NCBI GenBank assembly: GCA_902558795.1
Contig: CACEFI010000002.1
Span: 1 to 64,000 of the forward strand
Reading direction: 5' to 3'
Origin: an uncultured Pelagibacteraceae bacterium
GTDB lineage: Bacteria; Pseudomonadota; Alphaproteobacteria; Pelagibacterales; Pelagibacteraceae
DNA: 64,000 nucleotides
Position numbers and translations under genes: made by a program
Notes under the pieces: generated by a model
What the model was told of the DNA's origin: nothing
Databases searched by the model: none
What the model saw: only the letters and a program-made list of their open reading frames with translations
Shown here: positions 31,958-40,109 of the stretch, piece by piece
Layout of the letters: each line of letters starts with the position of its first letter
How positions within the stretch are numbered: the first letter of the stretch is position 1

Positions 31958-32863
31958 ATGTTTGAACTTAAAAATCCAAAAGTAGCGGTTCCAGTTGTTT
32001 TATTTGCTGGTCTTATATGGTCGTTTGGACCATTAGTGGTTAGATACATGGATGAGCCAAACTTAATACCTTGGCAGTATATTTTTGGCAGAGGTTTAAC
32101 AATATTCATTTTATTAAATCTATATTTATTCTTTGAAGAGGGTAAAAATTTTTACAAAAATTATTTAAGGATAGGTTTATCCGGACTTATAGGGGGATCA
32201 GGCTTAGGTATTGCGATGATTTCTTTTATGTTTTCTATAACAAACACAAGTGCAGCAATAACATTATTGTGTCTTGCTGCTATGCCATTTTTTACTGCTT
32301 TACTTGCTTTCTTATTTTTAAGAGAAAAAATTTCTCTAAATGTTTGGATATCAATTATCATTGCTACCGTTGGTATTGGCATAATGGCTGTAGGTAATAA
32401 TACCGAAACTTCTTTTGTAGGGTTTGTTTTTGGTATCACATCTTCATTAGGTTTTGCTGTATTTTCTGTAACTTTAAGATGGCGTAAAGAAACACCTAAA
32501 TTTACAACAACTGCATTTGCTGGTTTTTTCTGTTTTATTTTTGCATCAATAGTAATCTTACACCAAGATTTAGTTTTCTTTTCTTCAAGTTATAACAGTT
32601 CGTTATTTTCTCTTCATGGAACTTTAGTCTGCTTAGGCTTAATATTGTACTCTATTGGATCTAAAGCTATTCCGGCTGCAGAATTAACATTGCTATCACT
32701 TACTGAAGTAATAGGAGGAATTTTTTGGGTTTGGTTACCGTTATTCGGTATAAATGAAATTCCAACGACTAATACGATTATAGGTGGTTTTTTTCTTTTT
32801 ATTTCTCTCACATATTACAGTTTAGTAATGAGATGGAACAAGAGATATATAGGATTAAACTAA
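31958..32863 (+). CDS. DMT/EamA family transporter
   Basis: Multi-TM, LCLAAMPFFTALLAFLFLREKISLNVW EamA signature. Confidence 0.85.
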   Translation: MFELKNPKVAVPVVLFAGLIWSFGPLVVRYMDEPNLIPWQYIFGRGLTIFILLNLYLFFEEGKNFYKNYLRIGLSGLIGGSGLGIAMISFMFSITNTSAAITLLCLAAMPFFTALLAFLFLREKISLNVWISIIIATVGIGIMAVGNNTETSFVGFVFGITSSLGFAVFSVTLRWRKETPKFTTTAFAGFFCFIFASIVILHQDLVFFSSSYNSSLFSLHGTLVCLGLILYSIGSKAIPAAELTLLSLTEVIGGIFWVWLPLFGINEIPTTNTIIGGFFLFISLTYYSLVMRWNKRYIGLN

Positions 32864-34081
32864 ATGGAAAGACCAGATTTTTTTACATTAAAAAATGGAG
32901 AAAAGGTAAAACTTCCTTTTTCAGAGTCAGAATATAATCGAAGAGTAAATAATTTAAGAACAGTTATGGATCAAAATAACTTGGATATGGTTATTTTAAC
33001 CTCCATGCATAATATTGCATATTATACAGGGTTTATTTATTGTTCATTTGGAAGGCCTTATGGATGTGTCGTTACTAAAAATAAAATTTCAACGATTTCA
33101 GCAAATATTGATGCAAGCCAACCTTGGAGAAGATCTCATTGTGATAACGTAATTTATACAGATTGGAAAAGAGACAACTTCTTAAGAGCTATAGTTTCTA
33201 TTATTGGTCGAGACGATCCTCCTAAAAATATTGGTATTGAAAATGATCATGTCACTTTAGACATGAGGGAAAAAATTGGCTCTATTTTTTCTTTCTCAGT
33301 ATTCAGTGATGTTTCAAAAGATTTGATGAAGCTTAGAATGATTAAATCTAATGAAGAAATCGAAATTATTAAAAATGGAGCAAGAATTGCTGATCTAGGT
33401 GGTGAAGAAATTGTTAAAAATATTAAAGAAGGAAATACAGAAATTGAAATTGCCATAGCTGGACGAGATCGTATGGAGCGTGAAATTGTAAAAACATACC
33501 CTGGAGCTGAATATATGGATACTTGGGTTTGGTTTCAGTCAGGTATTAATACAGATGGAGCTCATAATCCAAAAACGAATAGACAACTTGTTAAAGGAGA
33601 CATTTTATCCCTAAATACGTTTCCAATGATTTCTGGTTATTACACTGCGCTGGAGAGAACATTATTTTTAGATCATGCTGATGATGAAAGTCTTAAGGCA
33701 TGGGAAGCTAATGTCAAAGTTCATAAACGTGGATTAGAATTGATTAAACCAGGTGTGAAATGCTCAGATATTTGCCATGAACTTAATGGATTGTTTGCCG
33801 AACTTGGTTACTTGCAATATCGAACGTTTGGATATGGACATTCTTTTGGAGTGCTTTCACATTTTTATGGTAGAGAAGCTGGATTAGAACTTAGAGAGGA
33901 TATTGATACTGTACTTGAAGAAAACATGGTGGTCTCAATGGAGCCAATGATTATGATCCCTGAAGGAAATCCTGGAGCAGGGGGATATAGAGAGCATGAC
34001 ATATTGGTTATTGGTAAAGATGGCGCAGAGAATATTACAAAATTTCCTTTCGGCCCAGAGCATAATATTATAAAAATCTAA
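32864..34081 (+). CDS. M24 (aminopeptidase P/creatinase superfamily) protein, creatinase-like
   Basis: MHNIAYYTGFIYCSFGRPYG, QPWRRSHCDNVIYTDWKRDNF, DTWVWFQSGINTDGAHNPKT, FGYGHSFGVLSHFYGREAGLELREDIDT, GAGGYREHDILV. Confidence 0.85.
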   Translation: MERPDFFTLKNGEKVKLPFSESEYNRRVNNLRTVMDQNNLDMVILTSMHNIAYYTGFIYCSFGRPYGCVVTKNKISTISANIDASQPWRRSHCDNVIYTDWKRDNFLRAIVSIIGRDDPPKNIGIENDHVTLDMREKIGSIFSFSVFSDVSKDLMKLRMIKSNEEIEIIKNGARIADLGGEEIVKNIKEGNTEIEIAIAGRDRMEREIVKTYPGAEYMDTWVWFQSGINTDGAHNPKTNRQLVKGDILSLNTFPMISGYYTALERTLFLDHADDESLKAWEANVKVHKRGLELIKPGVKCSDICHELNGLFAELGYLQYRTFGYGHSFGVLSHFYGREAGLELREDIDTVLEENMVVSMEPMIMIPEGNPGAGGYREHDILVIGKDGAENITKFPFGPEHNIIKI

Positions 34082-34086
34082 TCCTA

Positions 34087-35202
34087 ATGAGCGATACTAA
34101 AACTATTGTTAATAGCTGGAATGAATGGGATCCATTAAAACATGTGATCGTCGGTAGAGCTGATGGAACATGTATACCAGCTCCAGAACCTGCGCTTGAT
34201 GCAAAAGTTCCAGAGGATAGTGATATGAGAGGTCAATTTGGTCCAAGAACTAAAGATACAGTAGATAAAGCAAATCAATTATTAGATGACTTTTCTAACA
34301 TGCTTAAAAAAAGAGGAGTTAAAGTAGATCGCCCTAGTCCAATTGATTTTAATCAAAAAACATCAACACCAGATTGGGAAGCTGAAACCATGTTTGGTTG
34401 TATGCCACCAAGGGACGTTTTGCTTACAGTTGGAAATGAAATGTTAGAAGCAACAATGAGTTATCGTTGTAGATGGTTTGAATATCTTTGTTACCGGCCT
34501 TTGCTTCAAGAATATTATAATCAAGATCCAAATATGAGACATGAGTCTGCGCCAAAACCAAGGTTAACAGATAAAGATTATAGAAAAGATTATTTGTCAG
34601 ATAAAATTGGTATTCAAAAAAGATTAGAATGGACTGAGGATAAATTTTTTGTAACTACTGAAGAAGAGCCATTATTTGATGCAGCTGATGTTCTTAGATT
34701 TGGTAAAGATCTTGTAGTTCAGCATGGTTTTACAACAAATTTGAAAGGCATTGATTGGTTAAAAAGACATTATAAAGATCATAGAGTTCATGCTGTTAAT
34801 TTCCCAGGTGACCCTTATCCAATTCATATTGATGCAACCTTTACTCCAATTAAAGAGGGTTTAATTATTAATAACCCACAAAGAAGATTGCCAAAAGAAC
34901 AGAGAAAACTATTTGAAGATAATGGATGGGAAATTGTTGATAGCGCACAACCTGCTCATAATGAACCACCACCTTTATGTTATTCATCAACATGGTTATC
35001 AATGAATGTATTAGTTTTAGATCCTAAAACAGTATGTGTTGAAAAAAGTGAAGTGTATCAACAAGAGCAATTAGATAAATTAGGTATGGAGGTTATTCCA
35101 GTAGATTTAAGAGATGCCTATGCATTTGGTGGAGGGCTTCATTGTTGTACAGCTGATGTATATAGAGAAGGCACTTTAAAAGATTATTTTCCAAAACAAT
35201 AA
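34087..35202 (+). CDS. Glycine amidinotransferase-like protein
   Basis: VNSWNEWDPLKHVIVGRADGTCIPAPEP, FGCMPPRDVLLTVGNEMLEATMSYRCRWFEYLCYR, AFGGGLHCCTADVYR active-site region. Confidence 0.88.
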   Translation: MSDTKTIVNSWNEWDPLKHVIVGRADGTCIPAPEPALDAKVPEDSDMRGQFGPRTKDTVDKANQLLDDFSNMLKKRGVKVDRPSPIDFNQKTSTPDWEAETMFGCMPPRDVLLTVGNEMLEATMSYRCRWFEYLCYRPLLQEYYNQDPNMRHESAPKPRLTDKDYRKDYLSDKIGIQKRLEWTEDKFFVTTEEEPLFDAADVLRFGKDLVVQHGFTTNLKGIDWLKRHYKDHRVHAVNFPGDPYPIHIDATFTPIKEGLIINNPQRRLPKEQRKLFEDNGWEIVDSAQPAHNEPPPLCYSSTWLSMNVLVLDPKTVCVEKSEVYQQEQLDKLGMEVIPVDLRDAYAFGGGLHCCTADVYREGTLKDYFPKQ

Positions 35203-35203
35203 T

Positions 35204-36256
35204 ATGGCTAAAATTAAAACAAAAAGGGAGCGGGTAAAATTCGCTTCAGATAATGTTGCTGGTGCGTGTCCTGAAGTTCTTGATGCAATTATTAAAGCAA
35301 ATGATGGTGATAGTACTCCGTATGGAAACGACCAAATTTCGACTGAATTACAAGACAAATTCTCAGAAATTTTTGAAAAAGAAGTAATTGTTTTTCCAAC
35401 AGCATCAGGTACTGCAGCAAATGCCTTGGCACTATCAACAATGACTCCATCATTTGGAAACATTTATTGTCATAAATTGTCCCATATAAATACAGATGAA
35501 TGTGGTGCTCCAGAGTTTTATACAGGAGGAGGAAAACTAGTCACATTACAGGGAATAAACGGAAAAATAACTGCTAAAGAATTAGATGAAGCAATTGGTG
35601 GAAAAGGAATTGTTCATCACACACAACCTTCATCAGTTAGTATTACTCAAGTTTGTGAAACTGGAGAAGTTTATCAATTAGATGAAATTAAAAAAATTTC
35701 AGATGTTGCTGATAAACACAATCTTAATATGCACATGGACGGAGCAAGGTTTGCTAATGCATTAGTTTCTCTAGATGTAACTCCAGCTGAAATGACATGG
35801 AAATCAGGTATTGATGTATTATCATTTGGGGCAACTAAAAATGGTTGCCTTGCTGCAGAAGCAATAATTTTCTTTAAGAAAGATTTAGTTGGCAATATTG
35901 CATTTTTAATGAAAAGAGCAGGGCACTTATTATCAAAAATGCGTTTTGTTTCAGCTCAATTAGATGCTTACATTTCAAATGATGTCTGGCTTAGAAATGC
36001 AAAACACGCAAATAAAATGGGAAAAAAATTAAGTGAAGGATTATCTCATCATTCAGATATTAAACTTTCATATCCAACAGAAGCCAACGAGGTATTTGCA
36101 AAATTTCCAAGAAACATGATCGAACATTTAAATTCAGAAGGTTATAAAATGAATGAAGAAGAGTTAGATGGTAAATCCGTACGATTAGTTGCTGCTTGGA
36201 ACACTCAAGAAGAAGACGTTGAAGGCTTGTTAGAGACTTTAAAAAATTCTAATTAG
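35204..36256 (+). CDS. ltaE: Low-specificity L-threonine aldolase (PLP-dependent)
   Basis: FASDNVAGACPEVLDAI, FPTASGTAANALAL, MHMDGARFANAL, SFGATKNGCLAAEAIIFF. Confidence 0.88.
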   Translation: MAKIKTKRERVKFASDNVAGACPEVLDAIIKANDGDSTPYGNDQISTELQDKFSEIFEKEVIVFPTASGTAANALALSTMTPSFGNIYCHKLSHINTDECGAPEFYTGGGKLVTLQGINGKITAKELDEAIGGKGIVHHTQPSSVSITQVCETGEVYQLDEIKKISDVADKHNLNMHMDGARFANALVSLDVTPAEMTWKSGIDVLSFGATKNGCLAAEAIIFFKKDLVGNIAFLMKRAGHLLSKMRFVSAQLDAYISNDVWLRNAKHANKMGKKLSEGLSHHSDIKLSYPTEANEVFAKFPRNMIEHLNSEGYKMNEEELDGKSVRLVAAWNTQEEDVEGLLETLKNSN

Positions 36257-36476
36257 GGTTTTGTTTTAAAAATTCAATATACTTTACGACTTCCTCAAAC
36301 TTTTCATCAGGTATATCTTTATAACTAGCGTTAAAATGATCTTTCACACATATGGCAACATGTGCGTAGGAATTTCTGCCTTTAGGATGATTTGGGTGAT
36401 CAGGTAGTTGTCCCACCAAATAATCGCCAGCTTCCTGAATAATTTTCCAGAGTTTACTAGCGTTTTCTTTATTCAC
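36249..36476 (-). CDS. Small protein resembling a phage antirepressor/ORF6C-type C-terminal domain
   Basis: 75 aa; ...YAHVAICVKDHFNASYKDIPDEKFEEVVKYIEFLKQ; GTG start; first 20 codons duplicated at 38417-38477. Confidence 0.6.
   Translation of the reverse strand: MNKENASKLWKIIQEAGDYLVGQLPDHPNHPKGRNSYAHVAICVKDHFNASYKDIPDEKFEEVVKYIEFLKQNPN
36416..36475. repeat. 60-bp direct repeat, copy 1 (5' end of small gene)
   Basis: ccaaataatcgccagcttcctgaataattttccagagtttactagcgttttctttattca; 58/60 identical to 38417-38476. Confidence 0.97.
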
Positions 36477-36488
36477 ACCAACCCATTT

Positions 36489-36515
36489 TTTGTTTCATCT
36501 CTTTTGATACAAGTT
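36489..36515. repeat. Short direct repeat r, copy 1
   Basis: tttgtttcatctcttttgatacaagtt; 25/27 identical (19-bp exact core) to 38263-38289. Confidence 0.85.
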
Positions 36516-36534
36516 ATCCTATAAAATCCTATAA

Positions 36535-37080
36535 TTAGTTTTTATAATTCAACGCTGCATTAAATAAATGCCTTAATACCTTTTCATATTCTCTATCATT
36601 CAGTTTGCTTAAAATAGGATTGTCGAGAGTTTTTCGTGCAACAGAAACCCCTACTAAAATTGCACCCATTAAATCATAATTAATAGGTTTAATTTTTTTC
36701 TTTATCCCATCAATTACTGGTTTTCTCATTTTTTCTCTATGAAATTTTTTAACTATATGTCCAACTTCTGGATCTCCAGAATTCATACATAGCATTCTAA
36801 CAAGGTTTACATCATCTTTTGGATTCGAATTTTCCATTAGACCTTCAACCATAAAATCAACAACGTTATTTGGATTTACATCAACAAACCATCCTGCAAC
36901 ATCTTTTAATGTTTCTTCAAAAAGCTTTTTCTTACTGCCGAAGTACCTAGAGATAAGAGCAATGTCATATTTAGATTGTTTGGCAATATCTCGAACTGAA
37001 ACATTTGAATAACCTTTAGTCCAAAAAAGCTTTTTAGCAGTATTAAAAATTATTTTTTTTGAATTATTTGAATTTCTCAT
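36535..37080 (-). CDS. TetR family transcriptional regulator
   Basis: KKIIFNTAKKLFWTKGYSNVSVRDIAKQSKYDIALISRYFGSKKKLFEETL HTH. Confidence 0.9.
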   Translation of the reverse strand: MRNSNNSKKIIFNTAKKLFWTKGYSNVSVRDIAKQSKYDIALISRYFGSKKKLFEETLKDVAGWFVDVNPNNVVDFMVEGLMENSNPKDDVNLVRMLCMNSGDPEVGHIVKKFHREKMRKPVIDGIKKKIKPINYDLMGAILVGVSVARKTLDNPILSKLNDREYEKVLRHLFNAALNYKN

Positions 37081-37098
37081 CTTTTAAAAAAATATAAC

Positions 37099-37129
37099 AA
37101 GTCACCTTATAATAAATACAAGGTGACTT
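37099..37129. promoter_or_regulatory. 10-bp inverted repeat between SDR gene and tetR (terminator of SDR gene or tetR operator)
   Basis: aagtcacctt-N11-aaggtgactt perfect arms; minus-strand 3' side is T-rich (gttatatttttttaaaag). Confidence 0.7.
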
Positions 37130-37187
37130 ATAGTTTTTTAGATCAATTCAAATAGGGTCTTAAAGATTGATCTGAGAGGGAGAATAT

Positions 37188-38141
37188 TTAAGCTGTATTC
37201 CGAGCAAACAAACCTGCTGCTACTCCTAGAACTTCACCAGTAATTTTTTCACCACTTTTACTAGCAAAGAATTTAACCATTTCACCAATCTCATTAGGGT
37301 TATATGCTCCCATTGGAAGGGGGTTTCTCCATTGTTTCATTAACGTTTCTAAACCTTCCCATGTTGGGTTTTCTGGAGACATTGCTCCTAGAACATATTT
37401 ATTGTTCATGAGTTTAGTTTTTACAACAGTTGGACATATAGCATTGCAAGTAACGTTATGTTTTCCCATAATTAAAGCAGTGCTTTTTGCTAATCCAATT
37501 ACAGCCCACTTAGTACCAGAATAAACTGGAAACCACTCTTCACCCATACGTCCTAAAACTGAAGATAAAATAGTTATTCCTCCAGAATTTTGTTTTCTCA
37601 TAACTGGTATAGAAGCTTGTATAGTTTTCACAACTCCAGTCACATTTATATCAATTACAGTTTGAATTTCTTTTTCACTGAAATATTCCATCATTCCAAT
37701 TTGTGTTACTCCTGCATTTGCTACAACATGATCTAATGTTCCAAACTGCTTAACAGCCATACCCACAGCATCTGATAGGGCAGATCTATCTCTTACATCT
37801 CCTTTATAAGAAATACATTTAACACCATAAGACTCTATTTTACTTTTTGCGTTTGCTAGATCTAAATCAGTGGCTAAAGGATAATTTACGCCCTCTAAAT
37901 CACTTGCTACATCAAAAAGAACGATATTTGCTCCTGCTTTTGCAAGCTCTTCAGCACTAGCCAAACCAATGCCACGTGCTCCACCTGTGATTAGAGCTGT
38001 TTTTCCATCCAGTTCTTTTTTAGTTTTGTTTTCACTTGCTTTAGCAGTACTTGAGGCTGCTAATGCTGTGGTACCTAATGCTACAGCACCAATTCCTTTA
38101 ATAGCTTGTCTTCGACTCATATTCTTATTTTCATTATTCAT
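37188..38141 (-). CDS. Short-chain dehydrogenase/reductase with N-terminal Tat-like signal
   Basis: MNNENKNMSRRQAIKGIGAVALGTTALAASSTAKA then GKTALITGGARGIGLASAEEL...YSGTKWAVIGLAKS; start set at 38141 where aaggagtaattATG gives a good RBS. Confidence 0.88.
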   Translation of the reverse strand: MNNENKNMSRRQAIKGIGAVALGTTALAASSTAKASENKTKKELDGKTALITGGARGIGLASAEELAKAGANIVLFDVASDLEGVNYPLATDLDLANAKSKIESYGVKCISYKGDVRDRSALSDAVGMAVKQFGTLDHVVANAGVTQIGMMEYFSEKEIQTVIDINVTGVVKTIQASIPVMRKQNSGGITILSSVLGRMGEEWFPVYSGTKWAVIGLAKSTALIMGKHNVTCNAICPTVVKTKLMNNKYVLGAMSPENPTWEGLETLMKQWRNPLPMGAYNPNEIGEMVKFFASKSGEKITGEVLGVAAGLFARNTA

Positions 38142-38187
38142 AATTACTCCTTTTTTAAAATAAAGTTTAGAATCTATCATTTAAAGA

Positions 38188-38203
38188 GTCAACAACTGTT
38201 GAC
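38188..38203. promoter_or_regulatory. Putative TetR operator, copy 1
   Basis: gtcaaca-ac-tgttgac, perfect 7-bp inverted repeat upstream of the SDR gene. Confidence 0.7.
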
Positions 38204-38207
38204 TTAT

Positions 38208-38236
38208 ATTATTATTTTATCAACAACTGTTGACAA
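38208..38236 (-). promoter_or_regulatory. Predicted sigma70-like promoter of the SDR gene
   Basis: Minus strand TTGTCA-17 bp-AATAAT; -35 and spacer overlap operator copy 2. Confidence 0.55.
38220..38234. promoter_or_regulatory. Putative TetR operator, copy 2
   Basis: tcaaca-ac-tgttgac, 15 bp identical to operator copy 1. Confidence 0.7.
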
Positions 38237-38262
38237 AGACTTATTTTGATATAAATTACTAT

Positions 38263-38289
38263 TTTGATTTATCTCTTTTGATACAAGTT
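38263..38289. repeat. Short direct repeat r, copy 2
   Basis: tttgatttatctcttttgatacaagtt; matches 36489-36515. Confidence 0.85.
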
Positions 38290-38408
38290 TGGGATCAAGT
38301 TTTTTAATTAAATTGATGAGTCTTTAAGCGATTTATTTTAAGCTAAATTTTTAATATCCGCATAAGTACTGTAGTTTAATGTAGGATAGTGTGGATTAGG
38401 TTGAACCT

Positions 38409-38477
38409 CTAATCCCCCAAATAATCGCCAGCTTCCTGAATAATTTTCCAGAGTTTGCTTGCGTTTTCTTTATTCAT
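38409..38477 (-). pseudogene. Truncated copy of the small gene at 36249-36476
   Basis: Minus strand ATG AAT AAA GAA AAC GCA AGC AAA CTC TGG AAA ATT ATT CAG GAA GCT GGC GAT TAT TTG GGG GAT TAG = MNKENASKLWKIIQEAGDYLGD*, same N-terminus then premature end. Confidence 0.85.
38417..38476. repeat. 60-bp direct repeat, copy 2
   Basis: 58/60 identical to 36416-36475. Confidence 0.97.
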
Positions 38478-38487
38478 TAATTCTAGA

Positions 38488-38973
38488 CTAATCTCTAAAA
38501 TTTATAAATTCAATTGGTAGACCAATATCAATTGTTTTAATAGCTGCTATAGCATCCTGGAGGTCGTCTCTTTTTTTTCCATCAACTCTTAATTCTTCTC
38601 CTTGAATTTTGATCTGAATTTTAAGTTTAAGTTTTTTTATATCTCCTATAATCTTTTTTGCATTTTCTTGGCTTATTCCCTCTTTTAATTCACTTACTTG
38701 GCGAATGGTTCCACCTGATGCACCTTCTGAGTTTTTGACATCCAAAACTCTTGGATCTACCTTCCTTCTTATAAGGTGAGTTTCTAAAAGCTCATTTACT
38801 TGCTTAAGTTTTAATTCATCCGTGGCTATTGTTGTGATAGTTTTATCTTTTCGTTCTATTGAGATATTAAGACCCTTAAAATCATATCGATTACTAATTT
38901 CTCTTAAACAATTGGCAAGAGCATTATCAAATTCTTGATAGTTGACTTTACTAATAACATCAAATGAAGGCAT
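38488..38973 (-). CDS. yajQ: YajQ family protein (DUF520)
   Basis: MPSFDVISKVNYQEFDNALANCLREISNRYDFKG... Confidence 0.96.
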   Translation of the reverse strand: MPSFDVISKVNYQEFDNALANCLREISNRYDFKGLNISIERKDKTITTIATDELKLKQVNELLETHLIRRKVDPRVLDVKNSEGASGGTIRQVSELKEGISQENAKKIIGDIKKLKLKIQIKIQGEELRVDGKKRDDLQDAIAAIKTIDIGLPIEFINFRD

Positions 38974-39039
38974 AATTTTTATATTAATTTATATGATAAT
39001 ATATTTTTTATTAAAATAAATTAAAGATAAGATAATTAT

Positions 39040-40065
39040 TTGAAAATGAAAAAAATAAGAATTCATATTAGAAATAACCATTGGAAAGAGGGTTTTTTAC
39101 CCTGTGATTTAGAAGGTGAAAAACATAGCACCATCACTAAAGATGAATTTGAAAAAGGACTAAGTCAATATCCAGAAATTAAAGATAAGATTGAATATTT
39201 AGTGGATTGGGATGAAGATAATTATATCTCTTCAATGAAAGAAGCAGATATTTTGTTAGGTTGGCAATTTCCAACAAATAATATTAGAGAAATTGCACTG
39301 AACCTTAAATGGATCCATGTTAGTTCAGCAGGCGTTAATCATTTATCTCCATTTGATTGGATGAAAGATGATTTAATTTTAACTAATAGTAGTGGAGTAC
39401 ATTCTAAAAAAGCAGGTGAGTTTGGGTTAATGAGCATCTTAATGCTTCAAAACCAAATGACGAAAATAGTTACTAACCAAAAAAATAAAGAGTTTGTTAC
39501 TTTGCTTAGTAAACCCATTGAAGGTTTTAAAGTTGTGGTAGTTGGAACAGGCTCTCTTGGTGGCTCAATGATAAAACACATCAGCAAACTTGGAGCTGAA
39601 GTAATTGGAGTTAATCGAAGAGGAAAAAGTGTAGATGGTTGTTCAGAAGTAATTACTTTTGATAAAATTGATGAAGTGTTACCTAACGCCGATTTTTTAT
39701 ATCTTGCTGTTCCTGAAACAGAGGAAACCAAAGGATTAATAAATAAAGAGAGGCTAGATAATCTTAAACCTACATGTGGAATTGTTAATATTGGAAGACA
39801 ATCTGTTTTAGATTATGAAGCTTTAAGAGTTAAACTCGAAAAGAATGAAATAGCTGGTGCTATTTTAGATGTGTTTTCTCATGAACCCATTCCAAAAAAC
39901 TCTACTTTTTGGGACACACCAAATTTAATTATTACGCCACATATTTCATCAGATAGCCAAGGTAACTATATTGAGATGGTATTAAAAATATTTTTTAAAA
40001 ACCTTAAACTCTTTATAGAAAATAAAGAGCTTATTAATCAAATTGATAGAAACTTGGGTTATTAG
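39040..40065 (+). CDS. D-2-hydroxyacid dehydrogenase family protein
   Basis: VVVVGTGSLGGSMIKHISKLGAEVIGVNR, GIVNIGRQSVLDYEAL, AGAILDVFSHEPIP. Confidence 0.9.
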   Translation: MKMKKIRIHIRNNHWKEGFLPCDLEGEKHSTITKDEFEKGLSQYPEIKDKIEYLVDWDEDNYISSMKEADILLGWQFPTNNIREIALNLKWIHVSSAGVNHLSPFDWMKDDLILTNSSGVHSKKAGEFGLMSILMLQNQMTKIVTNQKNKEFVTLLSKPIEGFKVVVVGTGSLGGSMIKHISKLGAEVIGVNRRGKSVDGCSEVITFDKIDEVLPNADFLYLAVPETEETKGLINKERLDNLKPTCGIVNIGRQSVLDYEALRVKLEKNEIAGAILDVFSHEPIPKNSTFWDTPNLIITPHISSDSQGNYIEMVLKIFFKNLKLFIENKELINQIDRNLGY

Positions 40066-40109
40066 AAAGCAATATAGAGATGATTTGTTTTATAACTTAA
40101 ATTTAAAAA

